Shown piece after piece: positions 51,601 through 60,342 of a DNA stretch of 64,000 nucleotides (position 1 is the first letter of the stretch; the number at the start of each line of letters is the position of its first letter). The notes beneath the pieces were generated by a model. It was not told the DNA's origin. It saw only the letters and a list, made by a program, of their open reading frames with translations, and did not search any database. A program made the translations under genes and the position numbers. The DNA comes from UBA5399 sp964592125 (GTDB lineage: Bacteria > Bacillota > Clostridia > Christensenellales > Christensenellaceae): NCBI GenBank assembly GCA_964592125.1, contig CAZQBV010000001.1, forward strand, positions 15,694 through 79,693. Direction: 5' to 3'.

Positions 51601-51866
51601 TGTCTCAATTCATGCCATGGTGGTTTGTATCGCGTGAGGTATTTATATACCATTATTTTGCTACAGTGCCCTTTTTGATACTGCTAATTGTGTATTGGTT
51701 GGAGAATCTTGCAAAAGACTTCAAATATGGGAAAGTGTTTGGCTTTGCCTTTGTGGCGGCCTGTGTGGTATTCTTTGTGCTGTTTTATCCGGTGATTACG
51801 GGTGTGCCCGCAGATGCGGGGTATGTTACCAGCCTCCGTTGGTTGGAAAGCTGGCCATTCTATTAA
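48666..51866 (+). CDS. tandem GT-C glycosyltransferase: DUF2029-like half fused to protein O-mannosyltransferase-like half
   Basis: 1066 aa membrane protein in three parts. Residues ~1-450: about 11 helices of a GT-C glycosyltransferase with an acidic first-loop motif (ISDVDCFRSWS) and DYPPLYIYFLGAL. Residues ~510-645: a soluble outer domain rich in beta strands (ISRFQYYADYGQGGFDVYTS), discoidin-like. Residues ~648-1066: a PMT-type GT-C domain with FYFDELYHVRTAYE, THPPLGKIIIASG, FGWRFMG, and TRIGTVDSFSILW. It probably moves sugars from a polyprenyl-phosphate carrier to a protein or surface polymer outside the membrane. It follows yraN by 5 bp. Confidence 0.85.
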   Translation: MDPRIEKQNEFIILFAVLGLIFLCIMHYVYSTQKAKERLEKEPPTLQVFIAMAAIAFIIRLLIGYNMPGYISDVDCFRSWSVNAFEGGLQNFYSGEFFADYPPLYIYFLGALGFIRDVAGVDAASPEFGLLVRLPALITDILLAAFVYSVAKKEMNGKSALFLSALILFNPAIMANNALWGQVDVIVTLFMVFTIYLLYKDKLFFSAILFVLALLLKPQAVMIAPILLFVFVRNIVVSKKKLQPILTLVISLAAIVGLFLLVPLPFGVNKEPLWLIQRYSDTMGQYPQTSLNAFNLYSMLGLNFLSAQDFSFLGLPLNRWGFIFICMICVYALWLYIKKPDKRFLFALSALIVMGVYAFAHGMHERYIFVVPILLLFAYILMRDKRLFTCTILLFGVSLVNTCVSLYYYQIWIPTELIVVLSVISMAAYLYTIYVITMIALKPVKLLEPKPAPVVESSAKAPAQMRLENFSQKKHITRKDGLFMLIISAVYACVAFINLGAFQIPQTSAAIADNTFIEFEQQQQISRFQYYADYGQGGFDVYTSNDGENYSPVELQKDGETLNTVKHEKGDLYKWRSFDVNIDAKYLQFVPVWEEDLPPEQMPSLPILEMAFYDAAGNKITPLHVFNKDTMMNELVDEQNLVPAERSYMNEFYFDELYHVRTAYENIHGITPYEITHPPLGKIIIASGIQMFGMNPFGWRFMGTLVGVLMLPLIYILAKLMLKKTRYAVMATVLLAVDFMHFAQTRIGTVDSFSILWILLMYLFMYQFTQRNFNRQPLKKTLVPLFLCGLSFGLGAATKWLCIYAAFGLLAIYVITMYRRHSEYKFAQESGLYPEIVRNYKRNLRITLLCSVLFFLIIPAFIYVVSYAPYFMVTDGGAYTGLSDIIGNQKYMLNYHSTLDPEYVHPFASMWYTWPADVRPVLFFSQQNAANNTISTLSTMGNPLIWWTGIVAVVYLVVNAIRSKRHRSFELLFLAIAALSQFMPWWFVSREVFIYHYFATVPFLILLIVYWLENLAKDFKYGKVFGFAFVAACVVFFVLFYPVITGVPADAGYVTSLRWLESWPFY

Positions 51867-51910
51867 ACAGTATCCTATCGTGTTTGGTAATGGATGCCCA
51901 AATCAAGTTT

Positions 51911-53458
51911 TCACTCGTAAGAATGTGCCCAATATTTACGGTCTAGTGTGCGGTACTGAATGGCCTCTGCAATATGTGGAGCCTGCACACCTTTGCAAGC
52001 ATCTAGGTCGGCAATGGTTCTGGAAACCAGCAACATATGAGTATAAGAACGTGCGCTCATGTTTAGCTTGGAATAGGCTTTTTTTAGCAGTGCCTCTGCT
52101 TCTGCATCCAAGGCGCAATATTCCCGTGCCTGTGCGGAATCCAGCTGAGCATTGCAGTATTTGCCAATCTCTTTATAGCGGTTCAGTTGCGTTTTTCGTG
52201 CGGCATCTACTCGTTTTTTTACATCTTCAGAGGTTTCTTGTGCTTGGCTGGAATGTAAGTCCTCATATTCAATATGTCCCATTTCTATATGCAAATCCAA
52301 ACGATCCAAAAGTGGACCACTGATTTTGGAGAGGTAACGTGCAATTTGTGGGGGAGTGCATCTGCATTCAGTTTCTGGCGATCCAAAATGGCCACAGGGG
52401 CAGGGGTTCATGGAGGCTACAAACATAAAATCTGCAGGGTAGGAAACCTTAGAATTTGCACGGGATATATAAATTGTGCCATCCTCTAGCGGTTGCCGCA
52501 GCGCTTCCAGCACATTGCGTGGGAATTCAGGCAACTCATCAAAATAAAGTACACCGTGGTGTGCAAGACTAATCTCGCCGGGAAGGCTTTTGCGACCACC
52601 GCCAATGACTGCGGCGGGGGAGGCTGTATGGTGTGGGCTTCGGAATGGCCTTGTGGCAATGATATCCCTCCCTTGTTTGGTTTCGCCAGCAGCGGAATGA
52701 ATTTGGGTTACCGCCAACGCTTCCTCAAAAGTAATATCGGGTAAGATGCCGGGAAGTGCCTTTGCCAACATGCTTTTTCCAGAGCCGGGGCTGCCAATTA
52801 GCAGTATGTTGTGCCCGCCTGCCGCGGCAATTTCCATAGCGCGCTTGGCCTTTTCCTGTCCCCGTATATCTGCAAAATTGATGGTGGTGTCATCTGCCTC
52901 GTCTTTTGCGCCCATCCAGCTTTCTGGTTCCATCAGCTGCGGTTTTATTTCCTTATTCAATATATCTGCCAAATCTTTTAAATGCCGCACAGGAAGAATT
53001 TTGATTCCCTCTATATAGCGAATTTCTTTTCGATTTTCGTAGGGAACCACCATTAGGTTAAAGCCACGCCGCAGGGCATCTATTACCATGGGGAGTATGC
53101 CGCTAATTGGCCGTACATCTCCATTTAAGGAAAGCTCTCCAAATATTACCATATACTTTAAAAGTTCTGGAGAAACTTGTTCGCTGGCAGTAAGCAACCC
53201 CACAGCAATTGCAAGGTCGTACATGGGACCTTCCTTGCGCTGGTCGGCGGGGGCTAAGTTCACGGTAATCTTTTTTGTAGGATACTCGAAGCCAGAGTTT
53301 TTGATGGCACTGCGCACACGCTCTTTCGATTCCTTTACAGAAACATCGGGTAGCCCGCATATCTCGTAAGAGGGCAGGCCATTGTATACATCCACCTCTA
53401 CCAATACTGGGTAGCCATCTATACCATTTAATCCATAACTAAGCACTTTTGCAAGCAT
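51911..53458 (-). CDS. comM: YifB/ComM family Mg chelatase-like AAA+ ATPase
   Basis: 515 aa starting MLAKVLSYGLNGIDGYPVLV; ATG at 53458 with TGGAG 6 nt upstream, preferred to the ATG four codons earlier. N-terminal Lon-protease-like ChlI domain, Walker A LIGSPGSGKSMLAKALPG, Walker B VLYFDELPEF, GEISLAHHGV, and C-terminal LNMSARSYTHMLLVSRTIAD. ComM is a helicase that helps natural transformation; it faces dprA, another transformation gene. Confidence 0.93.
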   Translation of the reverse strand: MLAKVLSYGLNGIDGYPVLVEVDVYNGLPSYEICGLPDVSVKESKERVRSAIKNSGFEYPTKKITVNLAPADQRKEGPMYDLAIAVGLLTASEQVSPELLKYMVIFGELSLNGDVRPISGILPMVIDALRRGFNLMVVPYENRKEIRYIEGIKILPVRHLKDLADILNKEIKPQLMEPESWMGAKDEADDTTINFADIRGQEKAKRAMEIAAAGGHNILLIGSPGSGKSMLAKALPGILPDITFEEALAVTQIHSAAGETKQGRDIIATRPFRSPHHTASPAAVIGGGRKSLPGEISLAHHGVLYFDELPEFPRNVLEALRQPLEDGTIYISRANSKVSYPADFMFVASMNPCPCGHFGSPETECRCTPPQIARYLSKISGPLLDRLDLHIEMGHIEYEDLHSSQAQETSEDVKKRVDAARKTQLNRYKEIGKYCNAQLDSAQAREYCALDAEAEALLKKAYSKLNMSARSYTHMLLVSRTIADLDACKGVQAPHIAEAIQYRTLDRKYWAHSYE

Positions 53459-53541
53459 ACTACACTCCATTCGGCTTTTAATTGAAATATTAGTTTAATT
53501 ATGTAGATATTTGAAGTATATGTCAAGCCAAGGAAAAATGA

Positions 53542-53571
53542 TTAGACAAAAACCACTTTACAGTATACAAT
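53542..53571 (+). promoter_or_regulatory. candidate dprA promoter
   Basis: TTAGAC, 18 bp, TACAAT. It gives a start near 53579, upstream of the palindrome at 53596. Confidence 0.4.
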
Positions 53572-53595
53572 AGTAGGGATTTATAGCCATTTGCG

Positions 53596-53607
53596 GTTTG
53601 CGCAAAC
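53596..53607. promoter_or_regulatory. 12-bp palindrome upstream of dprA, possible operator
   Basis: GTTTGCGCAAAC is a perfect palindrome in the 262-bp comM-dprA divergent region, about 20 bp past the predicted dprA start point. No known regulator box is recognised. Confidence 0.4.
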
Positions 53608-53720
53608 GGTTGGAATTGCCTACAAAGCCAAAAAACAACAGTTGCAAGGGCAATTTCGTTATGCAAATACTTCGAAAAATTTTGAAGTGGCTGTGTTGGT
53701 GATGAAGCAGGTGAAGTGGT

Positions 53721-54812
53721 TTGAGACTAACGGATGAGGAAAAATACTGGGTATGGCTATCTGGAGTAGAGGGCATGGGAGCCGCTACTTTTTACAATAT
53801 ATTAGGTAGTTTTATAGATGCAAGAACCGCTTGCGAGAACTACAGGGAAATTCCCCAAAAGCTGAAGCTGCAAGAAAAGCTGCGGGAAAATCTGTTGCGC
53901 GATATGAATACGGCGTATTTAGAAAAGCTGCTCACAAGTATCGAAAAAAGTGGTCAAAATGTGCTGACGCGATTGAATCAGGACTACCCCAAGAATCTTG
54001 CAGAGATTGACAATCCGCCACCGGTGCTGTATTTTAAAGGAACTCTACCGGATATGGATATTATGTCCTGTGGCATGGTGGGAACACGTAAGCCTACTAA
54101 GGATGGATTTGACATTGCCAAAACAATGGGGCATGATTTAGCAGCGCAGGGCGTTGTGGTGGTATCGGGCATGGCGCGTGGCATAGATACAGCCAGCCAT
54201 ACCGGCGCAATGGCTGCTGGTGGCAAAACAGTTGCAGTATTGGGCTGTGGTGCAGATGTGTTATATCCACCTGAAAACAGGAAGGTATACGACCAAATTG
54301 TAGAGCATGGCGCTATCGTGTCGGAATTTATTCCCGGAACAATACCTGCAATGTGTAACTTCCCAATGCGAAACCGCATTATATCGGGCATGTCTCATGT
54401 GCTGATTGCAGGCGAGGGCGGCAAAAAAAGCGGTGCAAGAATCACTGTGGACTGTGCCTTGCGTCAAGGCAAGGATGTGTATGCACTACCCTGCAATTTG
54501 GGATCCACTGTTGCGGCATTGCCTGTATATTTAATAGAATCGGGTGCGCCCATTGCCCAAAACGCTTATGATTTGATGGCAGATCAGGGCTGGGTGGTAC
54601 AGCAACCACAAAATGACACTGCAAAGCAGAGCCGCTTGCCAAAGGATCAACAACTGGTTTATGCTATTTTAAGCAGGGAAAGTGCCACAGCGGATGAGCT
54701 TTGCGCGCAAACGAGTGTGGGCATAAAAGAAATGAATATGTTATTAACTGTGATGGAACTGGGCGGGGAGATAGAAGCCACAGCAGGTGGGCTATTTCGA
54801 ATTAACAAATAG
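53721..54812 (+). CDS. dprA: DNA-processing protein DprA/Smf
   Basis: 363 aa. TTG is the only possible start, as a stop lies three codons upstream, with AGGTGAAG before it. N-terminal helix-hairpin region, then the Rossmann core GMVGTRKPTKDGFDIA, VSGMARGIDTASHTGAMAAG, FPMRNRIISGMSHVLIAGEG, and SGARITVDCALRQGKDVYALP, and a C-terminal winged helix. It loads RecA on incoming single-stranded DNA. Confidence 0.95.
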   Translation: MRLTDEEKYWVWLSGVEGMGAATFYNILGSFIDARTACENYREIPQKLKLQEKLRENLLRDMNTAYLEKLLTSIEKSGQNVLTRLNQDYPKNLAEIDNPPPVLYFKGTLPDMDIMSCGMVGTRKPTKDGFDIAKTMGHDLAAQGVVVVSGMARGIDTASHTGAMAAGGKTVAVLGCGADVLYPPENRKVYDQIVEHGAIVSEFIPGTIPAMCNFPMRNRIISGMSHVLIAGEGGKKSGARITVDCALRQGKDVYALPCNLGSTVAALPVYLIESGAPIAQNAYDLMADQGWVVQQPQNDTAKQSRLPKDQQLVYAILSRESATADELCAQTSVGIKEMNMLLTVMELGGEIEATAGGLFRINK

Positions 54813-54877
54813 TTTACAGCAAGCAAAACTAGATTAGTTATATAATATTATATGTAGAAAAGGGCATGGAGGACTAT

Positions 54878-57070
54878 ATGGCAGAAGAGAAAGCAAAAGC
54901 CACAACAAATAAAGCAACAAAACCAAAGGCCGCAAAAAAAACAACCACGAAGACGAAGACAAAAGCTGCGGCAAAAACAAAAAAGAATCTGGTGATTGTG
55001 GAATCGCCAGCAAAGGCTAAAACAATTGAAAAATTTTTGGGAAAGAACTATGCAGTGCGGGCTTCTAATGGGCATTTGCGGGATTTGCCCAAAAGTAAAA
55101 TAGGAATAGATATAGAAAACAACTTTGAACCACAATATACCACCATACGTGGCAAAGCGCCTTTGATAAAAGCATTAAAGGCTGAAGCAAAGAAAGCAAA
55201 TAAAGTGTTTCTGGCAACTGACCCGGATAGGGAAGGAGAGGCAATCTCCTGGCACATTGCAAATATTTTGGATTTGGATATAGCGCAAAAATGCAGAATA
55301 GAGTTTAATGAAATAACGAAGAATGCCGTTACGGGGGCAATAAAAGAGCCACGGCTTCTGGATATGCAACGTGTGGATGCTCAGCAGGCACGCCGTGTTC
55401 TGGATAGGCTAGTGGGCTATAAATTGAGCCCTCTGCTGTGGCGCAAGGTGAAAAAGGGACTTTCGGCAGGTCGTGTACAAAGCGTTGCTGTAAAAGTAAT
55501 TGTAGATAGAGAAAGAGAAATTTGTGCATTTAAGCCAGAGGAATTTTGGACAATAAGCGCAAAATTAGAAAAAGACAACAAAGAATTTGAAGCCCGATAC
55601 CATGGACAAAATGGCAATAAGGCCAAACTGGAAAATGAGCAACAAACCATGGAGGTTTTGGACGCGGTAAAAGGCAAAAACTTTACTATTACCAATGTGA
55701 AAAAAGGGACGCGTAAGAAGAATGCATTGCCTCCGTTTACCACCAGTTTCTTGCAACAGGCGGCTTCTGGAAAACTGGGTTTTACGGCCAAAAAAACAAT
55801 GATGCTGGCACAACGGCTATACGAGGGTGTGCCGCTGGAAAATGAGAACACAGTTGGTTTGATTACGTATATGCGTACAGATTCTATTCGCGTATCCGGC
55901 GAAGCGCAAACAGCTGCATTGAATTATGTAAAACAAAAATATGGCGATGAATATGTACCTGAAAAGCCAAATGTTTATAAAGGGCGCAAGGGTGCACAGG
56001 ATGCGCATGAGGCCATTCGCCCAACTTATGTAGAGTATGCCCCGGAAGATTTGAAAAAATATCTTACTGCCGATTTGCTAAAGCTGTACAAGCTGATATA
56101 TACAAGGTTTTTGGCCAGCCAAATGACCCCCACGCAGTTTGAAACTTTGGCATACGATATAGATGCAGGTGGGCATACATTCAAAGCCAGCGGTTCGCGT
56201 ATCCTATTTAAAGGGCACTTAGCTGTGTACGATTCCAAAACCGAAGATGATGATATGAAGATGCTGCCATTGCTGGAGCAGGGGGAGATTTGCAAGCTGC
56301 TTTCCATAGAACCCACTCAAAACTTTACCCAACCTCCTGCGCGCTATACGGAAGCTTCGTTAATTAAATTTTTAGAAGAGCGCGGTATTGGGCGACCCAG
56401 TACCTATGCGCCTATTATATCCACCATTCAGGATCGCCTATATGTAACGCGCGAGGCAAAGTCCTTTGTTCCTACAGAGTTGGGGGAAATTGTGACAGAC
56501 CTAATGGCAAAGAACTTTGCCAATATTGTGGATATTACCTTTACTGCAGACATGGAAGAAAAGCTGGATGATGTGGAACAGGAGGGCATTAACTGGCAGA
56601 CAATTATTAAGGAGTTTTATGATCCTTTTGAGAAGGACTTGGAAGATGCCGAGGTAAATATAGAGCATGTGCAAATTCCCGAAAAAGTTTCGGATGTGAT
56701 ATGCGAAAAGTGTGGCGCCAATATGGTGCACAAAACAGGCCGATTTGGTGAGTTTTTGGCATGCCCCAACTACCCCGAATGTAAAAACACAAAGGCAATT
56801 GTGCAAGAGGCAGACGTGGCTTGCCCTAAGTGTAAGGGACAAGTGGTAATAAAGCGTTCTAAAAAAGGCAAGACATTCTATGGCTGCGAAAATTATCCCA
56901 AATGTGATTTTGTATCTTGGGATAAGCCACTGGAAGAAAACTGCCCTGAATGTGGCGCATATATGACGGAATCTAAGTACAAATACGGCGGAAAGGCGCA
57001 GAAAAAATGCTCCAATCCCGAGTGTATAACGAATCAGAAGAAAACCGCAAATGATAAAAAACAAGGGTGA
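54878..57070 (+). CDS. topA: DNA topoisomerase I
   Basis: 730 aa with the ATG at 54878 (GGAGG 5 nt upstream); an ATG four codons earlier is possible. The first ~36 residues are almost only Lys, Ala and Thr, a histone-H1-like extension. Then the Toprim domain (IVESPAKAKTIEKFLG, ATDPDREGEAISWHIA), the active-site Tyr in LITYMRTDSIRVS, and three C-terminal Cys4 zinc fingers: CEKCGANMV...CPNYPEC, CPKCKGQVV...CENYPKC, and CPECGAYM...CSNPEC. It relaxes negative supercoils. The end overlaps trmFO by 20 bp. Confidence 0.96.
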   Translation: MAEEKAKATTNKATKPKAAKKTTTKTKTKAAAKTKKNLVIVESPAKAKTIEKFLGKNYAVRASNGHLRDLPKSKIGIDIENNFEPQYTTIRGKAPLIKALKAEAKKANKVFLATDPDREGEAISWHIANILDLDIAQKCRIEFNEITKNAVTGAIKEPRLLDMQRVDAQQARRVLDRLVGYKLSPLLWRKVKKGLSAGRVQSVAVKVIVDREREICAFKPEEFWTISAKLEKDNKEFEARYHGQNGNKAKLENEQQTMEVLDAVKGKNFTITNVKKGTRKKNALPPFTTSFLQQAASGKLGFTAKKTMMLAQRLYEGVPLENENTVGLITYMRTDSIRVSGEAQTAALNYVKQKYGDEYVPEKPNVYKGRKGAQDAHEAIRPTYVEYAPEDLKKYLTADLLKLYKLIYTRFLASQMTPTQFETLAYDIDAGGHTFKASGSRILFKGHLAVYDSKTEDDDMKMLPLLEQGEICKLLSIEPTQNFTQPPARYTEASLIKFLEERGIGRPSTYAPIISTIQDRLYVTREAKSFVPTELGEIVTDLMAKNFANIVDITFTADMEEKLDDVEQEGINWQTIIKEFYDPFEKDLEDAEVNIEHVQIPEKVSDVICEKCGANMVHKTGRFGEFLACPNYPECKNTKAIVQEADVACPKCKGQVVIKRSKKGKTFYGCENYPKCDFVSWDKPLEENCPECGAYMTESKYKYGGKAQKKCSNPECITNQKKTANDKKQG

Positions 57071-58382
57071 GGCGGTACATATAATAGGTGCTGGCCTAGC
57101 GGGATGCGAGGCCGCATGGCAATTGGCACAGCAAGGCATACGGGTTCGGCTGTACGAAATGAAGCCGCAAAGCATGTCTGCTGCACACAGCAACAAAAAT
57201 TTTGCAGAGCTGGTGTGCAGTAATTCCCTGCGTTCAGATCGCCTGTCTAATGCGGTGGGATTGCTAAAGGAAGAAATGCGCTTGCTGGGAAGTCTGGTAA
57301 TGCAGGCAGCGGATAAAACGCGAGTGCCAGCAGGTGGTGCATTGGCAGTGGAGCGAAATGCCTTTTCGGCATATATCACTGCGGCACTTGAAGAAAATGA
57401 AATGGTTGAAATCATCCATGACGAAGTGGAAGATTTTTCTATATTTAAAGAGGGCGAAGTAGTGATTGTGGCAACAGGTCCACTTACGTCCAAGCCATTG
57501 GAGGGTGCAATACAGCAACTGAGCGGCAGGGAATACCTTCACTTCTTTGATGCTGCGGCACCGATAGTGAATGCGGAAAGTATTTGTATGGAACATGCAT
57601 TTGCTGCATCCCGTTATGATAAGGGCGGCGATGATTACATCAACTGCCCCATGGCGCAAGTGGAATATGATGCGTTTTACGATGCATTGGTTTCTGCAGA
57701 ATGTATACAGTTGAAAGAATTTGAAAATGAAGGTGTTTTTGAGGGATGTATGCCGGTGGAAACCATGGCCTCGCGGGGTAGGCAAACACTGTTATTTGGC
57801 CCACTGAAGCCCAAAGGCCTAGTGGATCCGCGAACGGGCAAGCAGCCCTATGCAGTGGTACAATTGCGCAAGGAAGACGCACAGGGCAGTATGTATAATC
57901 TGGTGGGTTTTCAAACACACCTTACCTTTGCAGAGCAGCGGCGTGTGTTTGGCTTGATACCAGCGCTAAAGCACGCAGAGTTTTTCAGGTATGGAGTGAT
58001 GCATCGCAATACCTTCCTGAATTCGCCGGGGCTTTTGGATGGCTACTTTAGGCTATTAAGCAAACCAGAGATGCGCTTTGCAGGGCAGATCACTGGAGTG
58101 GAAGGGTATGTGGAGAGTGCGGCCAGCGGCCTGCTGTGCGGGTGGTTTACCGCATCCGAATTAACGGGAAAGCAACTGCCTAAGCTGGATGACTCGACAG
58201 CTATTGGTGCGCTGTGCGAATATGTAAGCCGTAGCGTATCCGGCAATTTTCAGCCTATGAATATCAATTTTGGTATTATGCGGCCACTGGAACAGCGGAT
58301 AAAAAATAAGGAACAGAAGAACTTAATGATATCTGAACGGGCGCTTTCGAGTGTAAGGGATATTATTGCAAAATATAAGTGA
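57051..58382 (+). CDS. trmFO: methylenetetrahydrofolate-tRNA-(uracil-5-)-methyltransferase
   Basis: 443 aa. FAD motif VHIIGAGLAGCEAAWQLAQQG, FAELVCSNSLRSD, GDDYINCPMAQVEYDAFY, EGCMPVETMASRGRQTLLFG, and QTHLTFAEQRRVF. It makes ribothymidine-54 in tRNA with methylene-THF and FADH2. The topA-trmFO-(xerC)-hslV-hslU order is typical of Firmicutes, here without xerC. Confidence 0.96.
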   Translation: MIKNKGEAVHIIGAGLAGCEAAWQLAQQGIRVRLYEMKPQSMSAAHSNKNFAELVCSNSLRSDRLSNAVGLLKEEMRLLGSLVMQAADKTRVPAGGALAVERNAFSAYITAALEENEMVEIIHDEVEDFSIFKEGEVVIVATGPLTSKPLEGAIQQLSGREYLHFFDAAAPIVNAESICMEHAFAASRYDKGGDDYINCPMAQVEYDAFYDALVSAECIQLKEFENEGVFEGCMPVETMASRGRQTLLFGPLKPKGLVDPRTGKQPYAVVQLRKEDAQGSMYNLVGFQTHLTFAEQRRVFGLIPALKHAEFFRYGVMHRNTFLNSPGLLDGYFRLLSKPEMRFAGQITGVEGYVESAASGLLCGWFTASELTGKQLPKLDDSTAIGALCEYVSRSVSGNFQPMNINFGIMRPLEQRIKNKEQKNLMISERALSSVRDIIAKYK

Positions 58383-58415
58383 AATAAAATAAGTGAAAGA
58401 TTGAAGGGAAAAAGT

Positions 58416-58949
58416 ATGGAAATACGTGGAACGACCATTTTGGCCGTGAAAAAAGATGGCAAATGCGCAATAGCAGGCGATGGGCAAGTGACAATGAGCG
58501 AAAAAATTGTAATGAAAGCCACGGCGAAAAAAGTGCGCAGATTGTATAATGATACTGTTGTTGTGGGTTTTGCAGGCTCTGTAGCCGATGCGTTTGCTTT
58601 GTCGGAAAGACTGGAAGCAAAACTGGAAGAATACAGCGGAAGCCTGCAACGTGCAGCTGTGGAACTGGTGCAGGAATGGCGCATGGATAAAATAATGCGT
58701 AAGTTGGAGGCGCTTATTATTGCTGCGGATAGCGAAAACTTGTTGATAATATCAGGCACTGGTGAAGTGATAGAGCCAGATGATGGCATTTGCTCAATTG
58801 GCTCGGGCGGATCGTTTGCACTTTCGGCAGCACGTGCATTGGCACAAAATACAGACCTTAGCGCAAAGGAGATTGCATATAAGGGGCTGAAAATTGCTAG
58901 CGAGATATGTGTATACACAAACGACAATATCACAATAGAAGAAGTATAG
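58416..58949 (+). CDS. hslV: ATP-dependent protease subunit HslV (ClpQ)
   Basis: 177 aa from MEIRGTTILAVKKDGK; ATG at 58416 with GAAGGGA upstream, in place of the TTG five codons earlier. Threonine protease of the proteasome beta type; the catalytic Thr would be in RGTTILAV after removal of a five-residue propeptide. AIAGDGQVTMSEKIVMK and SIGSGGSFALSAARAL are family motifs. It works with HslU. Confidence 0.95.
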   Translation: MEIRGTTILAVKKDGKCAIAGDGQVTMSEKIVMKATAKKVRRLYNDTVVVGFAGSVADAFALSERLEAKLEEYSGSLQRAAVELVQEWRMDKIMRKLEALIIAADSENLLIISGTGEVIEPDDGICSIGSGGSFALSAARALAQNTDLSAKEIAYKGLKIASEICVYTNDNITIEEV

Positions 58950-58959
58950 AGGTGGGCAT

Positions 58960-60342
58960 ATGTCATATTTAACACCAAAAGAAATTGTAGCAGAACTGGA
59001 TAAATATATTATTGGACAAGACAAAGCCAAACGTACTGTAGCCATTGCGCTTCGCAACCGTTACCGCCGCAGCATGCTGGATGCAGAAATGCGCGAGGAA
59101 GTGACGCCCAAAAACATTATTATGATGGGACCAACAGGCGTGGGCAAAACAGAAATAGCGCGCCGTATTTCCAAACTGATGGATGCGCCTTTTGTAAAAG
59201 TGGAGGCAACCAAATTTACCGAAGTGGGCTATGTGGGCAGAGATGTGGAATCTATGATTCGTGATCTGGTAGAGGCGGCCATTCGCATGGTGAAGCAGCA
59301 CCGTTACGAAACAGTTCAGGATCAAGCGAGAGTGAATGCAGAAGAGCGGCTGGTGGATTTACTGGTACCAAACAAAAAGGCGCAATCGGCACAATCAAAT
59401 CCCTTTGGTATGCTGTTTGGACAACCGCAAATAGAAGCTGCACCTTCCGAAACAGATGAGGAAAAGCAAAAGAGGCTTTCCCGCAGAGACCAGACGCGGG
59501 AAAATTTGCGCAGTGGCAAACTGGAGCATCTTACTGTGGAAATAGAGGTGGAAGTGACATCGGGCAGCAATGTGGAAATTCCGGGTATGGGCGGCGAAAG
59601 CATGGGCGACCTGCTTTCTGGATTTTTGCCCACAAAAACAAAAAAGCGCAAAGTAAATATTTCCGAAGCGAGAAAAATTTTGGAACAGGAAGAAGCTGAA
59701 AAACTGATTGACATGGATGAAGTGACCCAAACGGCAATTGAAAGCGCAGAGCAAAATGGTATTATCTTTTTAGACGAGATTGACAAGATTGCAGGGAAAA
59801 ACATGGGCAATGGCCCCGATGTTTCCCGCGAGGGCGTACAGCGGGATATATTGCCTATTGTGGAAGGTAGCACTGTAATGACCAAATACGGCCCAGTGAA
59901 AACAGACTATATGCTGTTTATTGCGGCAGGTGCTTTTCATGTGGCAAAGGTTTCAGATCTAATACCTGAATTGCAAGGGCGTTTCCCCATAAAGGTGGAA
60001 CTGGAATCTTTGGGTAAAAAAGAATTTGAATTGATTTTAACACAGCCCAAAAATGCTATTACTAAACAGTATGAAGCGCTTTTGGCTGTGGATGGTGTGA
60101 ATATTCAGTTTACAGAAGATGCGCTAAAACGAATTGCGGATCTAGCACAAATTGTAAACGAAAGTACGGAAAACATTGGTGCGCGCAGATTGCACACCAT
60201 AGTGGAAAATTTGTTGGAAGATATTTTCTTTAATGCCAACGGTGTAGAGCCCGCAGTAAATGTTACCATAGATGATAACTATGTGGCAGAGCATTTGAAG
60301 AAAGAAGAGCAATACGAAAACCTACAGAAGTATATTCTGTGA
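58960..60342 (+). CDS. hslU: ATP-dependent protease ATPase subunit HslU (ClpY)
   Basis: 460 aa. N-terminal TPKEIVAELDKYIIGQDKAK, Walker A MMGPTGVGKTEIARRI, pore motif EVGYVGRDVESMIRDL, a helical I-domain about 110-240, Walker B GIIFLDEIDKIAGKN, and a sensor-2 region ENIGARRLHTIVENLLEDI. The C-terminal NLQKYIL tail docks into HslV. The stop overlaps the next ATG (TGATG). Confidence 0.96.
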   Translation: MSYLTPKEIVAELDKYIIGQDKAKRTVAIALRNRYRRSMLDAEMREEVTPKNIIMMGPTGVGKTEIARRISKLMDAPFVKVEATKFTEVGYVGRDVESMIRDLVEAAIRMVKQHRYETVQDQARVNAEERLVDLLVPNKKAQSAQSNPFGMLFGQPQIEAAPSETDEEKQKRLSRRDQTRENLRSGKLEHLTVEIEVEVTSGSNVEIPGMGGESMGDLLSGFLPTKTKKRKVNISEARKILEQEEAEKLIDMDEVTQTAIESAEQNGIIFLDEIDKIAGKNMGNGPDVSREGVQRDILPIVEGSTVMTKYGPVKTDYMLFIAAGAFHVAKVSDLIPELQGRFPIKVELESLGKKEFELILTQPKNAITKQYEALLAVDGVNIQFTEDALKRIADLAQIVNESTENIGARRLHTIVENLLEDIFFNANGVEPAVNVTIDDNYVAEHLKKEEQYENLQKYIL

